Shown piece by piece: positions 1-4,814 of a stretch of DNA of 5,755 nucleotides. Origin of the DNA: an uncultured Akkermansia sp. (GTDB lineage: Bacteria > Verrucomicrobiota > Verrucomicrobiia > Verrucomicrobiales > Akkermansiaceae); NCBI GenBank assembly GCA_900766865.1, contig CAAFXA010000447.1:1-5755 (forward strand). The letters run 5' to 3'. The translations under genes and the position numbers were made by a program. The notes under the pieces were generated by a model. The model was not told the DNA's origin and searched no databases. It worked only from the letters and a program-made list of their open reading frames with translations. Numbering within the stretch: the stretch's first letter is position 1; the number at the start of each line of letters is the position of its first letter.

Positions 1-18
1 AGGTTTAGTTATGCTTGC

Positions 19-678
19 TTAGTAAGATTCGGAGTGAGAGTTATCAAATGTTGCATACAATTCAGCCTCGCGAGCCCTGACTCTTTTGATGAATTTCAGT
101 TCTTCCCAACGGCGAAGACTATCTGTGGGCAACATATAATAGGGTCTTGAAAGAGAGGTGCGGTACTCCTCGGCTTTCGCTTTATCCCCGATGGGGGCAT
201 CATAGCCTTCAAAATAATGCAATACCTCACCGGAAGACGAAACAAACTGAAACTCGATGAAATAAGGAGGCGGTGCGCACACTGGGCAAACCATATTTTC
301 ATGCTGAATCTTTAACCAGCTACTGAAGTCACGCGCCGGGGGTTCCTCTATCTGTGCTAAAATTTCGCGCACAGCCGGTACTTCTTCTGCCGTCAACGGC
401 AAGTATTCATCTACCTTCTGGTATACGCCACCGCCGCCATGAATCCGAAAACGCATTGAAGAACATGAAGCTGCGGCCTCTCGTAACTTTCGAGCATTTT
501 CTCCGTGCTTTTCTAAATACGCAGCATAACGAGCTTCTGCATCGAAATCTCTTTCTACTTCTGAAATCTCAGCTATCATTCTCTGCTCAACGGTCTGACA
601 GCCATTCAGAGCACCGACACCCGCCGCAAGGCAGAGGGCTGAGGTGGCAAGGATTCTGGGGAAAATTGTCTTCATCAT
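19..678 (-). CDS. Predicted lipoprotein of unknown function, 219 aa
   Basis: The function is not recognised. The N-terminus is a lipoprotein signal: Lys3/Arg8, then a hydrophobic stretch (about residues 9-24), then a lipobox-like LNGC with the lipidated cysteine predicted at residue 27. The mature part begins with a charged, probably helical segment (about 30-70, rich in E, R and A). A more beta-like region follows with a glycine run (81-84), a CPVC pair at 131-134 and an aromatic FIEFQF strand. CPVC could bind metal or be redox active, but nothing else supports either role. The start is well supported: AAAGGAG lies 7 bases upstream of the first of two adjacent ATGs. The signal-peptide DNA is nearly identical to that of the gene at 1622-2008. 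There is slight architectural likeness to that protein downstream (a GGGG/GGG run, a late aromatic strand, GEV/GEL), too weak to claim homology. It is last in the minus-strand cluster and separated from its neighbour by 131 bp, so it is probably transcribed on its own. Confidence 0.8.
   Translation of the reverse strand: MMKTIFPRILATSALCLAAGVGALNGCQTVEQRMIAEISEVERDFDAEARYAAYLEKHGENARKLREAAASCSSMRFRIHGGGGVYQKVDEYLPLTAEEVPAVREILAQIEEPPARDFSSWLKIQHENMVCPVCAPPPYFIEFQFVSSSGEVLHYFEGYDAPIGDKAKAEEYRTSLSRPYYMLPTDSLRRWEELKFIKRVRAREAELYATFDNSHSESY
620..672 (-). repeat. Signal-peptide-coding module, copy 1
   Basis: The DNA encoding the signal peptide core of the 219-aa lipoprotein matches 1951-2002 almost base for base, with three mismatches over roughly 46 bases by eye. 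It also matches 1464-1514 in its first half. The mature regions that follow do not align at the DNA level. Confidence 0.7.
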
Positions 679-685
679 TCTCTAT

Positions 686-692
686 CTCCTTT
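686..692 (-). promoter_or_regulatory. Shine-Dalgarno site of the 219-aa lipoprotein gene
   Basis: Read on the minus strand this is AAAGGAG, 7 bases before the ATG at 678. It fixes the start. It is notable because the other secreted-protein genes here show no comparable site. Confidence 0.75.
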
Positions 693-699
693 ACATAAG

Positions 700-730
700 A
701 TAATACTTCGCGGCACCGAATCCGCAACAA
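700..730 (-). promoter_or_regulatory. Weak candidate promoter for the 219-aa lipoprotein gene
   Basis: A TATTAT box (minus strand, 700-705) matches the sigma70 -10 consensus at five of six positions. Upstream candidates for -35 are TTGCGG (722-727, spacer 16) or TTGTTG (725-730, spacer 19), each matching only three of six. A start near 693 would leave a leader just long enough to hold the Shine-Dalgarno site. This gene does not use the repeat-borne promoter found before its neighbours. Confidence 0.3.
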
Positions 731-773
731 AAAATTGCAGAAAGGACAGATTTTCTAATAAATAGACGCTCGC

Positions 774-787
774 GGCGGGCATTTTGT
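774..787. repeat. Possible remnant of the dispersed promoter repeat
   Basis: The 14 bases GGCGGGCATTTTGT are identical to 4138-4151 in the complete repeat upstream of the thioesterase gene. The -35 and -10 boxes are not preserved next to it. In the same gap, 724-740 (GCAAC, an A-run, then TTGCAG) resembles the inverse complement of the GCAATTTTGTTGC part of the repeat. The 131-bp gap between the two lipoprotein genes may therefore hold scrambled repeat pieces, but chance similarity is possible. Confidence 0.3.
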
Positions 788-809
788 GGCTGTGAAAGCC
801 TAGGGTGGC

Positions 810-1514
810 TCAGGGTGGGCCGTATCCGCACAAGAGACCGTAAGCAACGATAATGGGGGCAGATGCAGACAACACGATGGTTCCGGGCAGGTCAATGAAC
901 ACGGCCGTCAGGCAAGCGGCCGGTCTAGCCCAATAATTACCGCTGGCTTGCAAGGGGGCAGTATCCGCGAATGGTGAGTAATAGTCGCTACGGCGCGCCT
1001 GTTGTACTTTTTCTTTCCATTCGGGGGAGATAATCAACACATCGCGCTTTTGGTAATCTTTTAATGTTGCGGTGATGGGGATAATGGTTCCGTCTGATTG
1101 GGGTATGGCCTGGCGGTAGCGGAGTACGGTTGTAACGTCTTCCAGCAGCTCGCCCATCATTACCGTTTTGTCCTGATTCGTTAGGCGGCTAGCCATTTGC
1201 GCAGAAATGGGCAACCAGATGTAAGAGTCGGTCCGGCTTTGAACTCGGTCTCTGCGCCCCGGAGCTGCAAAGGGGCCCAAATCAATGATACCGTCTATCT
1301 TATTTCGCCAAATCATGGCGTTTACGATTTCCGCCTTGATATAATAACGGCCGTTCCTGTGTTGGATTTCGTTTGCGCTATTGAGCGATTGTGCAGGGAA
1401 ACACCGGGCGTACTCCGCTATTCCGCTGTGGGTGTTGAGCGATATGCACGAACTCACCCCCAACGCCGCAAGGCACAGGGCTGTGGTGGTCAGGATTTTA
1501 CGGAAGATGGTCAT
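810..1514 (-). CDS. Predicted lipoprotein, 234 aa, paralogue of the 243-aa lipoprotein
   Basis: A signal peptide with lipobox VSSC places the lipidated cysteine at residue 23, followed by ISLNTHSG. The gene at 2031-2762 has the lipobox cysteine at the same residue followed by ISLHTG. Both also have an NGRYY/NGKWLYY segment soon after, and both end in an arginine-proline, a hydrophobic stretch and a DLP/DIPLTIV-type segment. The last 35 residues here (RPAACLTAVFIDLPGTIV onward) are strongly hydrophobic and could anchor to or insert in a membrane. The ending recalls the small YceK/YidQ-type lipoproteins, which carry a D-[LI]-P-hydrophobic motif near the C-terminus; this is inference from the motif only. 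The reaction and partner are unknown. The ATG follows a conserved leader with no Shine-Dalgarno site, about 20 bases after the predicted transcript start of the repeat-borne promoter at 1541-1569. The gene is probably monocistronic. Confidence 0.8.
   Translation of the reverse strand: MTIFRKILTTTALCLAALGVSSCISLNTHSGIAEYARCFPAQSLNSANEIQHRNGRYYIKAEIVNAMIWRNKIDGIIDLGPFAAPGRRDRVQSRTDSYIWLPISAQMASRLTNQDKTVMMGELLEDVTTVLRYRQAIPQSDGTIIPITATLKDYQKRDVLIISPEWKEKVQQARRSDYYSPFADTAPLQASGNYWARPAACLTAVFIDLPGTIVLSASAPIIVAYGLLCGYGPP
1464..1514 (-). repeat. Signal-peptide-coding module, copy 2
   Basis: The first 26 bases (1464-1489) are identical to the corresponding part of the module at 1951-2002. The rest, up to the ATG, is related but diverged. 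It encodes the TTALCLAA core of the signal peptide of the 234-aa lipoprotein. Confidence 0.65.
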
Positions 1515-1517
1515 AAC

Positions 1518-1620
1518 TAAGCGTGTATCTGTTACGAGGCATTATATCAATTCCCGCCCCTCTGTTCAAGCGTGGATGGCATTTTGCTGCGCGTTTCCTG
1601 CAATTTTGTTGCCGGATGCC
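1518..1620 (-). repeat. Dispersed promoter-bearing repeat, copy A (truncated distally)
   Basis: It matches copy B at 2769-2868 over the leader, -10, spacer, -35 and the two TTTTG-TGC motifs. Similarity stops at about 1615-1620, where the 3' end of the 128-aa gene begins (stop codon at 1622). The distal arm present in copies B and C is missing. The leader part (1518-1536) is identical to 2769-2787. Confidence 0.85.
1541..1569 (-). promoter_or_regulatory. Sigma70-type promoter of the 234-aa lipoprotein gene
   Basis: On the minus strand: TTGAAC (1564-1569), a 17-base spacer, then a perfect TATAAT (1541-1546) preceded by TGA, which makes an extended -10. The transcript start is expected near 1534, leaving a leader of about 20 bases to the ATG at 1514. 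The same boxes and spacing recur in copies B and C, where the flanking sequence has diverged, which argues that the promoter is functional. Confidence 0.75.
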
Positions 1621-1621
1621 A

Positions 1622-2008
1622 TTACTTCATTAAGACATATGCCATCAGCTCCCCGGTTTCCGGGTTGCAGAAGAAATAAGCACCCCCGCCCTTAACCCGA
1701 TGGCGCTTGTGCTCGGGGAACTTATGGCCCCGGAATACCAGCGTGTCCGCGGGCAACTCACTCAACGCTATCCAGGAACCATCTGTTGTTCGGGCTCGGG
1801 TAGGAAAATAAGGCTCTGCACGGCATTCCCGCAGGCTTCCTTTATACGAAAGATAGTTATAGCGAAGCCGTTGATTCTGTTCCCCTTGCTTTCTGATTGC
1901 TTGCTCAGCCTGTTCCGGAGAAAACGGTTCGGAAGCGCCATACGCAGCCCCCGCCGCAAGGCACAGGGCTGTGGTGGCAAGGATTCCGGGGAAAATGGGC
2001 ATGGTCAT
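1622..2008 (-). CDS. Predicted secreted protein of unknown function, 128 aa
   Basis: The signal peptide MTMPIFPGILATTALCLAAG has no lipobox cysteine; cleavage is plausible after AAYG or nearby, giving a periplasmic protein. The mature part starts with a Q/E/R-rich helix-like stretch (about 30-55). It continues through GSWIALSELPADTLVFRG and a KGGGAYFFC segment to GELMAYVLMK at the end. I do not recognise the family. The reading frame stays open upstream to 2119, but that portion lies inside the 3' end of the preceding gene and reads like a shadow, so I place the start at ATG 2008 (ATG 2002 and the adjacent GTG are alternatives). The preceding gene stops at 2031, leaving 22 bp. Those bases retain the leader of the dispersed repeat but no good -10, so co-transcription with the 243-aa lipoprotein gene from its promoter at 2792-2820 is likely. 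The signal-peptide DNA is nearly identical to that of the 219-aa lipoprotein. Confidence 0.7.
   Translation of the reverse strand: MTMPIFPGILATTALCLAAGAAYGASEPFSPEQAEQAIRKQGEQNQRLRYNYLSYKGSLRECRAEPYFPTRARTTDGSWIALSELPADTLVFRGHKFPEHKRHRVKGGGAYFFCNPETGELMAYVLMK
1951..2002 (-). repeat. Signal-peptide-coding module, copy 3
   Basis: This is the best match to copy 1 (620-672) and shares 26 identical bases with copy 2 (1464-1489). In this copy the module feeds a protein without a lipobox cysteine. Confidence 0.7.
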
Positions 2009-2011
2009 CAC

Positions 2012-2030
2012 AAGGAGTGTATTTGTTACG
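2012..2030 (-). repeat. Degenerate leader fragment of the dispersed repeat
   Basis: This 19-bp stretch matches the leader of copies A and B (1518-1536 and 2769-2787) at 15 of 19 positions and sits just before an ATG as it does there. The corresponding -10 position, now part of the end of the upstream gene, reads CATAAC on the minus strand, so the promoter has probably been lost or overwritten. Confidence 0.55.
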
Positions 2031-2762
2031 TCAGTTATGCAGGGGCTCGTAGATGGCATCCACCAGCCAACCGATAGGGGTGGCAACGATAGTGAGCGGA
2101 ATATCCGCAACATAGGCAAGCCAACTCACGGGGCGTAGGATGTAGTTCTTACAGGTGCGGCGGGGTGAGATGGAATGCGTCCGGATTTTATAAAGCTTCG
2201 GGTTCCATGTGAATTGCTCCATTTCCGGAGTCCTCACCATGTTACCTTTGACGTCAATTTCAAATATGAGCGTGGAATCGCGAAAATCCATATCGCCGGC
2301 AGGGAGGAGTTTTACTTGGGGAAAAGGATCACTGAATATGTCTTTCTTGCTCTTTATACACAGCCTTCGAAATTGATTCTGTGACAAAACGGCATAATAG
2401 AGCTCCGCAGGGTATTGTGCAATTTCTTCATCAGTTGGTCCCCAGTAGCGATTTTCCAGTGATTTTTTACCACCCCTATGTCCTGCGCTGTGCTCAATGA
2501 TAGGCGGGTTAAAAGGCACGAAGGCTATCGGCACCTCTACAATGTAGCTATCATCTTTTTCCCACACTCGTGTGTAGTATAACCATTTTCCATTATCTGT
2601 CTTGACTCTCTGCTTGCAGGGGCGGGTCATGCCTGCATTATTCAAAGCTGCTCCCATATTCACCGAGGTCCAGCGCCCAGTGTGGAGCGATATACATCCC
2701 TCCAGCAAAAAAACTGCCAAAAGGCATACTACATAGCTCGTGATTTTGAGTCGGCGATTCAT
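2031..2762 (-). CDS. Predicted lipoprotein, 243 aa, paralogue of the 234-aa lipoprotein
   Basis: The signal peptide (RRLK, then a hydrophobic core at about 8-20) ends in lipobox LEGC with cysteine 23, followed by ISLHTG. The mature domain includes NGKWLYYTRVWE, an aromatic/proline-rich PIAFVPFNPPI stretch, a LYYAVLSQ segment and, near the end, RPVSWLAYVADIPLTIVATPIGWLV. That last segment is a hydrophobic tail with a DIPLTIV motif reminiscent of YceK/YidQ-type lipoproteins. The shared cysteine position, the start of the mature sequence, the NGxxY segment and the tail make it a paralogue of the product of 810-1514, though the two have diverged widely. Unlike that gene, its signal-peptide DNA is not the shared module. 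The start is an ATG with no Shine-Dalgarno site, about 22 bases after the expected transcript start of promoter 2792-2820. It is probably the first gene of a pair with 1622-2008. The biochemical role is unknown. Confidence 0.8.
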   Translation of the reverse strand: MNRRLKITSYVVCLLAVFLLEGCISLHTGRWTSVNMGAALNNAGMTRPCKQRVKTDNGKWLYYTRVWEKDDSYIVEVPIAFVPFNPPIIEHSAGHRGGKKSLENRYWGPTDEEIAQYPAELYYAVLSQNQFRRLCIKSKKDIFSDPFPQVKLLPAGDMDFRDSTLIFEIDVKGNMVRTPEMEQFTWNPKLYKIRTHSISPRRTCKNYILRPVSWLAYVADIPLTIVATPIGWLVDAIYEPLHN

Positions 2763-2768
2763 TGAGGG

Positions 2769-2940
2769 TAAGCGTGTATCTGTTACGGGGCATTATAGCA
2801 ATTCCCGCCCCTCTGTTCAAGCGTGGATGGCATTTTGTTGCGAGTTTCCTGCAATTTTGTTGCCGATGGCGCAAAAACAGAGCCAAAAGCCGAGGATTTG
2901 CTCGAAGTGGAGCCCTTGGTCTGCCGGGTGCGGGGCATGG
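2769..2940 (-). repeat. Dispersed promoter-bearing repeat, copy B (complete)
   Basis: Order on the minus strand: distal arm (about 2880-2940), A-tract motifs (2830-2863), -35, -10, and leader (2769-2787). It shares with copy C a 30-base identical block (2892-2921 and 4205-4234) and a 26-base identical block (2855-2880 and 4168-4193). It shares with copy A the leader and promoter segment. The plus strand of this repeat stays open in one frame across copies, but that reflects base identity rather than a likely protein. Confidence 0.85.
2792..2820 (-). promoter_or_regulatory. Sigma70-type promoter of the 243-aa lipoprotein gene
   Basis: On the minus strand: TTGAAC (2815-2820), a 17-base spacer and TATAAT (2792-2797) preceded by TGC, an extended -10. 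The expected transcript start is near 2785, with a leader of about 22 bases before the ATG at 2762. Compared with copy A, the base at the extended -10 n position differs while the TG and both hexamers are kept. Confidence 0.75.
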
Positions 2941-2966
2941 TCTTCTGAGTGGTGTTTTGTACGGCT

Positions 2967-3325
2967 TTACTCAAAAAGCTCAGGGTAATCCCGCTTCACC
3001 ATGGGGAGGTGGCGAAGGATTGAAGCGGGGAGCGTGCGGAAATTCAGCTTCCCGGCATAGAGTAATCCTGTCTCGGTATTCCTTTCGAGTGCATTTCTGT
3101 CGATACCAAGCAGAAATTGACCGCTCAGGGGATATGAGCCCGGCTGCTTTCCTTGTGCGTTCCTAGAAATTTCTCGCGTCCTTGTGTACTCCAGGTATTC
3201 ATCAGGAAGCGGCTCGCCCTTGATGGTTTCAACCACGCTATGCTTTCTGCCAACTCGCGTTCATCAATCATGCTCAGAGGATGGGGTGCACCCTCCGTAT
3301 AATCCTGCTGAAGCTCCTTATCCAT
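2967..3325 (-). pseudogene. Small gene split by a frameshift, function unknown
   Basis: A first frame opens at ATG 3325 (MDKELQQDY...) and runs as plausible coding sequence to about residue 30 (DERELAES). A second frame, offset by -1, continues from about 3268-3236 (VVETIKGEPLPDEYLEYTR...) to a TAA at 2967 and ends in RDYPELFE. Each frame has a stop where the other looks coding: the second frame has two TGAs just before 3268, and the first frame stops at 3125 after protein-unlike sequence. A joined product would be about 119 aa, hydrophilic, without a signal peptide. I do not recognise a family. It begins 21 bp after the thioesterase stop, suggesting a shared transcript. No canonical slippery heptamer is visible in the overlap, so a disabling indel or a sequencing error is more likely than programmed frameshifting. 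Confidence 0.5.
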
Positions 3326-3346
3326 AAGGTATAATGGGATAGCTGC

Positions 3347-4066
3347 TCAGGCACCGCAAGAGGTGAATTCTACCACGCAGCAGACGCTTTCTTCCACCAT
3401 CAGCACGACATAGGCCGTGTTAGGGCCATATGTGACGGCGGGGGTGATGCTGCTGCCGGGTAACACGGGTTTCTTGTATTCCACTCTCAAGTCACTGACT
3501 TGGAAGTCCTCCGGCAGGCATTCCAGGGCGATTCGGATGTACTGCGCATTGTTCACATGGTTGTTGTAGTCAATGTCATCTCGCAGCACGCGGAAGGGGG
3601 CAAGCGGCGTCAATGGCGCCGCGGGAAGCTCGATTTTCCGTGAACCATAGGTCATGTCGAGCCGTGGTGCGAATTGCAGCGCGTTTTGCACTTCGCGGGG
3701 TATTCTGCTTAAGCGCCCGGTCTCCAGATTGACAAAGGCGGCAATACTCCAGCTCTTGTAACAGGCGTTACCCTGGGCGTCATATATGGCCGTGTTGCGG
3801 TATCCGATTGCCCCCTGAAGATCGTAAACGTGTGTGAAGCAGGTAAGTTTTTCACGTAAAACAGGCACACGCACTACCTCAATTTGGCGGAAGTTCACGA
3901 GCGGTGTTACGTGGTTTGCCTGAAGCCATTCGAAAAAATCCGTATCCTCCATGAAGTCAATGACGGAGCAATCCTGCATCCATTGCAAGGCTGAGAAGAG
4001 CTTCATGTTCCCGTGCTTGTCGGTATTGCTAGATGAGACGACGCTGGAGTATGAGGGAGTATCCAT
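3347..4066 (-). CDS. Acyl-ACP thioesterase-like protein (double hotdog), 239 aa
   Basis: It probably hydrolyses acyl-ACP (or another acyl thioester) to a free fatty acid in the cytoplasm. Length fits bacterial members of the FatA/FatB-like family, which have two hotdog domains. The first domain carries the GNMKLFSALQWMQD substrate-side helix (about residues 19-32 from this start). The second carries DIDYNNHVNNAQYI, closely matching the D-x-N-x-HVNN-x-x-Y segment of plant FatB enzymes, giving putative catalytic Asp166, Asn168 and His170. Glu196 in RVEYKKP matches the catalytic-site glutamate of the same enzymes. The C-terminus is unusual in having three cysteines in its last dozen residues. 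The frame also offers a TTG start at 4096 (249 aa), but that lies only about 4-8 bases after the expected transcript start of promoter 4105-4133, so the ATG at 4066 is favoured. Neither start has a clear Shine-Dalgarno site. Substrate chain length cannot be judged. Confidence 0.82.
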   Translation of the reverse strand: MDTPSYSSVVSSSNTDKHGNMKLFSALQWMQDCSVIDFMEDTDFFEWLQANHVTPLVNFRQIEVVRVPVLREKLTCFTHVYDLQGAIGYRNTAIYDAQGNACYKSWSIAAFVNLETGRLSRIPREVQNALQFAPRLDMTYGSRKIELPAAPLTPLAPFRVLRDDIDYNNHVNNAQYIRIALECLPEDFQVSDLRVEYKKPVLPGSSITPAVTYGPNTAYVVLMVEESVCCVVEFTSCGA

Positions 4067-4103
4067 GTTGGCTATCAGAGAGGCTGGAAAATGCAACGCC
4101 GCG

Positions 4104-4252
4104 AATTATATCAATTCTCGCCCCTCTGTTCAAGCGTGGCGGGCATTTTGTAGAGCGTTTCCTGCGTTTTTGTTGCCGATGGCGCAAAAACAGGGCTGCA
4201 AGGGGAGGATTTGCTCGAAGTGGAGCCCTTGGTCAGCCGGGTGCGGGTCATG
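4104..4252 (-). repeat. Dispersed promoter-bearing repeat, copy C
   Basis: It has the promoter, the two TTTTG motifs and the distal arm in the same order as copy B, with two long identical blocks (4168-4193 and 4205-4234). The leader sequence beyond the -10 is not shared with copies A and B, so similarity ends at the -10 box. Beyond 4252 the sequence changes abruptly to AT-rich. Confidence 0.85.
4105..4133 (-). promoter_or_regulatory. Sigma70-type promoter of the thioesterase-like gene
   Basis: On the minus strand: TTGAAC (4128-4133), a 17-base spacer and TATAAT (4105-4110) preceded by TGA. The transcript start is expected near 4098, leaving a leader of about 32 bases to the ATG at 4066. The adjoining small frameshifted gene is probably on the same transcript. 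Confidence 0.7.
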
Positions 4253-4339
4253 TGGTGCAAGTCGTTTGGTCAAAAACAAAGAAATAAGAATCGTAACAGT
4301 ATAATTTAAAAATGATTCTTTTTTATGTTTTCTTTGTAT

Positions 4340-4355
4340 GTATTGTTAACAATAC
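4340..4355. repeat. Perfect 16-bp palindrome
   Basis: GTATTGTT followed by its exact inverse AACAATAC, with no spacer, in AT-rich sequence just past the 3' end of the mini-protein frame. It could be a dimeric repressor site. It is not a good terminator for the minus-strand gene because no T-run follows on that strand. On the plus strand a run of seven Ts follows about 10 bases later, but no plus-strand gene precedes it. Confidence 0.5.
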
Positions 4356-4362
4356 TATGTAA

Positions 4363-4596
4363 TTATTTTTTTAAGTAAAGAAAACATTTCGAAACCAAAT
4401 AAATAAATGAGAAGAAAATAAACGCGTAAAACCAAAAACCATAAATACCGAACGCATACATCATTTGTGAACGTATCAACTCTTCCGCGACCTCAAATCC
4501 TCTCAACCAACACGTTAAGACTGGAACGTAGAAATCTATGACGGAAAGAATGAAAGTAATTTTTACGCAAGCAACTAAAGTCTTCATAAGAATCAT
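4363..4596 (-). CDS. Possible small two-helix membrane protein, 77 aa
   Basis: Nothing identifies it. The predicted product has two strongly hydrophobic segments (about residues 7-30 and 46-72) separated by a short charged stretch (RGFEVAEELIRS). It is rich in Phe, Tyr and Ile and ends in two lysines, as expected of a small inner-membrane protein. ATG 4596 is chosen. The frame is open back to a TTG at 4626 within a poly-A/T tract, and ATG 4587 is a third option. None has a Shine-Dalgarno site. The DNA is far more AT-rich than the lipoprotein genes. Low-complexity AT-rich DNA readily encodes hydrophobic residues by chance, so the gene may not be real; the clean two-helix pattern with a charged loop is the main argument in favour. 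Confidence 0.4.
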   Translation of the reverse strand: MILMKTLVACVKITFILSVIDFYVPVLTCWLRGFEVAEELIRSQMMYAFGIYGFWFYAFIFFSFIYLVSKCFLYLKK

Positions 4597-4643
4597 ACAT
4601 ATACCACATTGTAAAAAAAAAATCAACTCTATTTTTCAGGGCT

Positions 4644-4705
4644 AACGCATTTCGGAGCAAACGCATTTCGATGTCGTGTTTTCTTATTGCCTCAACACAT
4701 TTCGG
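4644..4705. repeat. Three direct repeats of AACGCATTTCGG
   Basis: Copies lie at 4644-4655 (AACGCATTTCGG), 4660-4671 (last base A) and 4694-4705 (AACACATTTCGG). A shorter match, ACATTTCGA, occurs at 4385-4393. The starts are 16 and 34 bases apart, so they are not strictly periodic. Their position between the mini-protein frame and the plus-strand extended -10 makes a cluster of protein-binding sites possible. Confidence 0.55.
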
Positions 4706-4733
4706 GGGTAAACCCAGTCTTTCTCGTTCGTCA

Positions 4734-4755
4734 GCACCTATTTAGCGCCTATTTA
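4734..4755. repeat. Tandem duplication of an 11-bp unit
   Basis: GCACCTATTTA is followed directly by GCGCCTATTTA, differing at one base. It lies 45 bases upstream of the extended -10 element at 4800. It may be an operator or simple slippage. Confidence 0.5.
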
Positions 4756-4799
4756 GTAAGAGAAGCCTAATTTTTTCAATTTCCTTTGACACCCATATA

Positions 4800-4808
4800 T
4801 GGTATAGT
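4800..4808 (+). promoter_or_regulatory. Extended -10 promoter element before the candidate RNA
   Basis: TGG-TATAGT gives a TGn extended -10 with five of six bases matching TATAAT. A perfect TTGACA lies at 4786-4791, but only 11 bases from the -10, too close for a normal pair. Either the extended -10 acts alone or the TTGACA is incidental. The transcript would start near 4815. Confidence 0.4.
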
Positions 4809-4814
4809 GCACTG

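Noticed and set aside
354..698. Plus-strand 114-aa frame opposite the 219-aa lipoprotein
   Set aside because: It lies antisense to a well-supported gene with a clear signal peptide and Shine-Dalgarno site, and has no start signal of its own.
2009..2119. N-terminal extension of the 128-aa secreted protein up to 2119
   Set aside because: It overlaps the 3' end of the upstream lipoprotein gene and would put a long non-signal sequence before an evident signal peptide.
2880..2910. Small CGAG/CTCG hairpin in copy B as a terminator for the upstream transcript
   Set aside because: The stem is only four base pairs and is broken in copy C, so it is not a conserved function of the repeat.
2740..3166. 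Plus-strand frames across repeat copy B with near-identical counterparts across copy C (NSRPSVQAW..., ICSKWSPWSAG)
   Set aside because: The similarity follows from DNA identity of the repeat, the frames run into other genes on the opposite strand, and there are no start signals. The minus-strand promoter explains the conservation better.
4067..4096. TTG start of the thioesterase-like gene
   Set aside because: It would lie almost at the expected transcript start of the repeat-borne promoter; the ATG at 4066 gives a normal leader and keeps all family motifs.
4644..4705. CRISPR-like array
   Set aside because: The three 12-bp repeats have spacers of unequal length (4 and 22 bp) and there are no cas genes.
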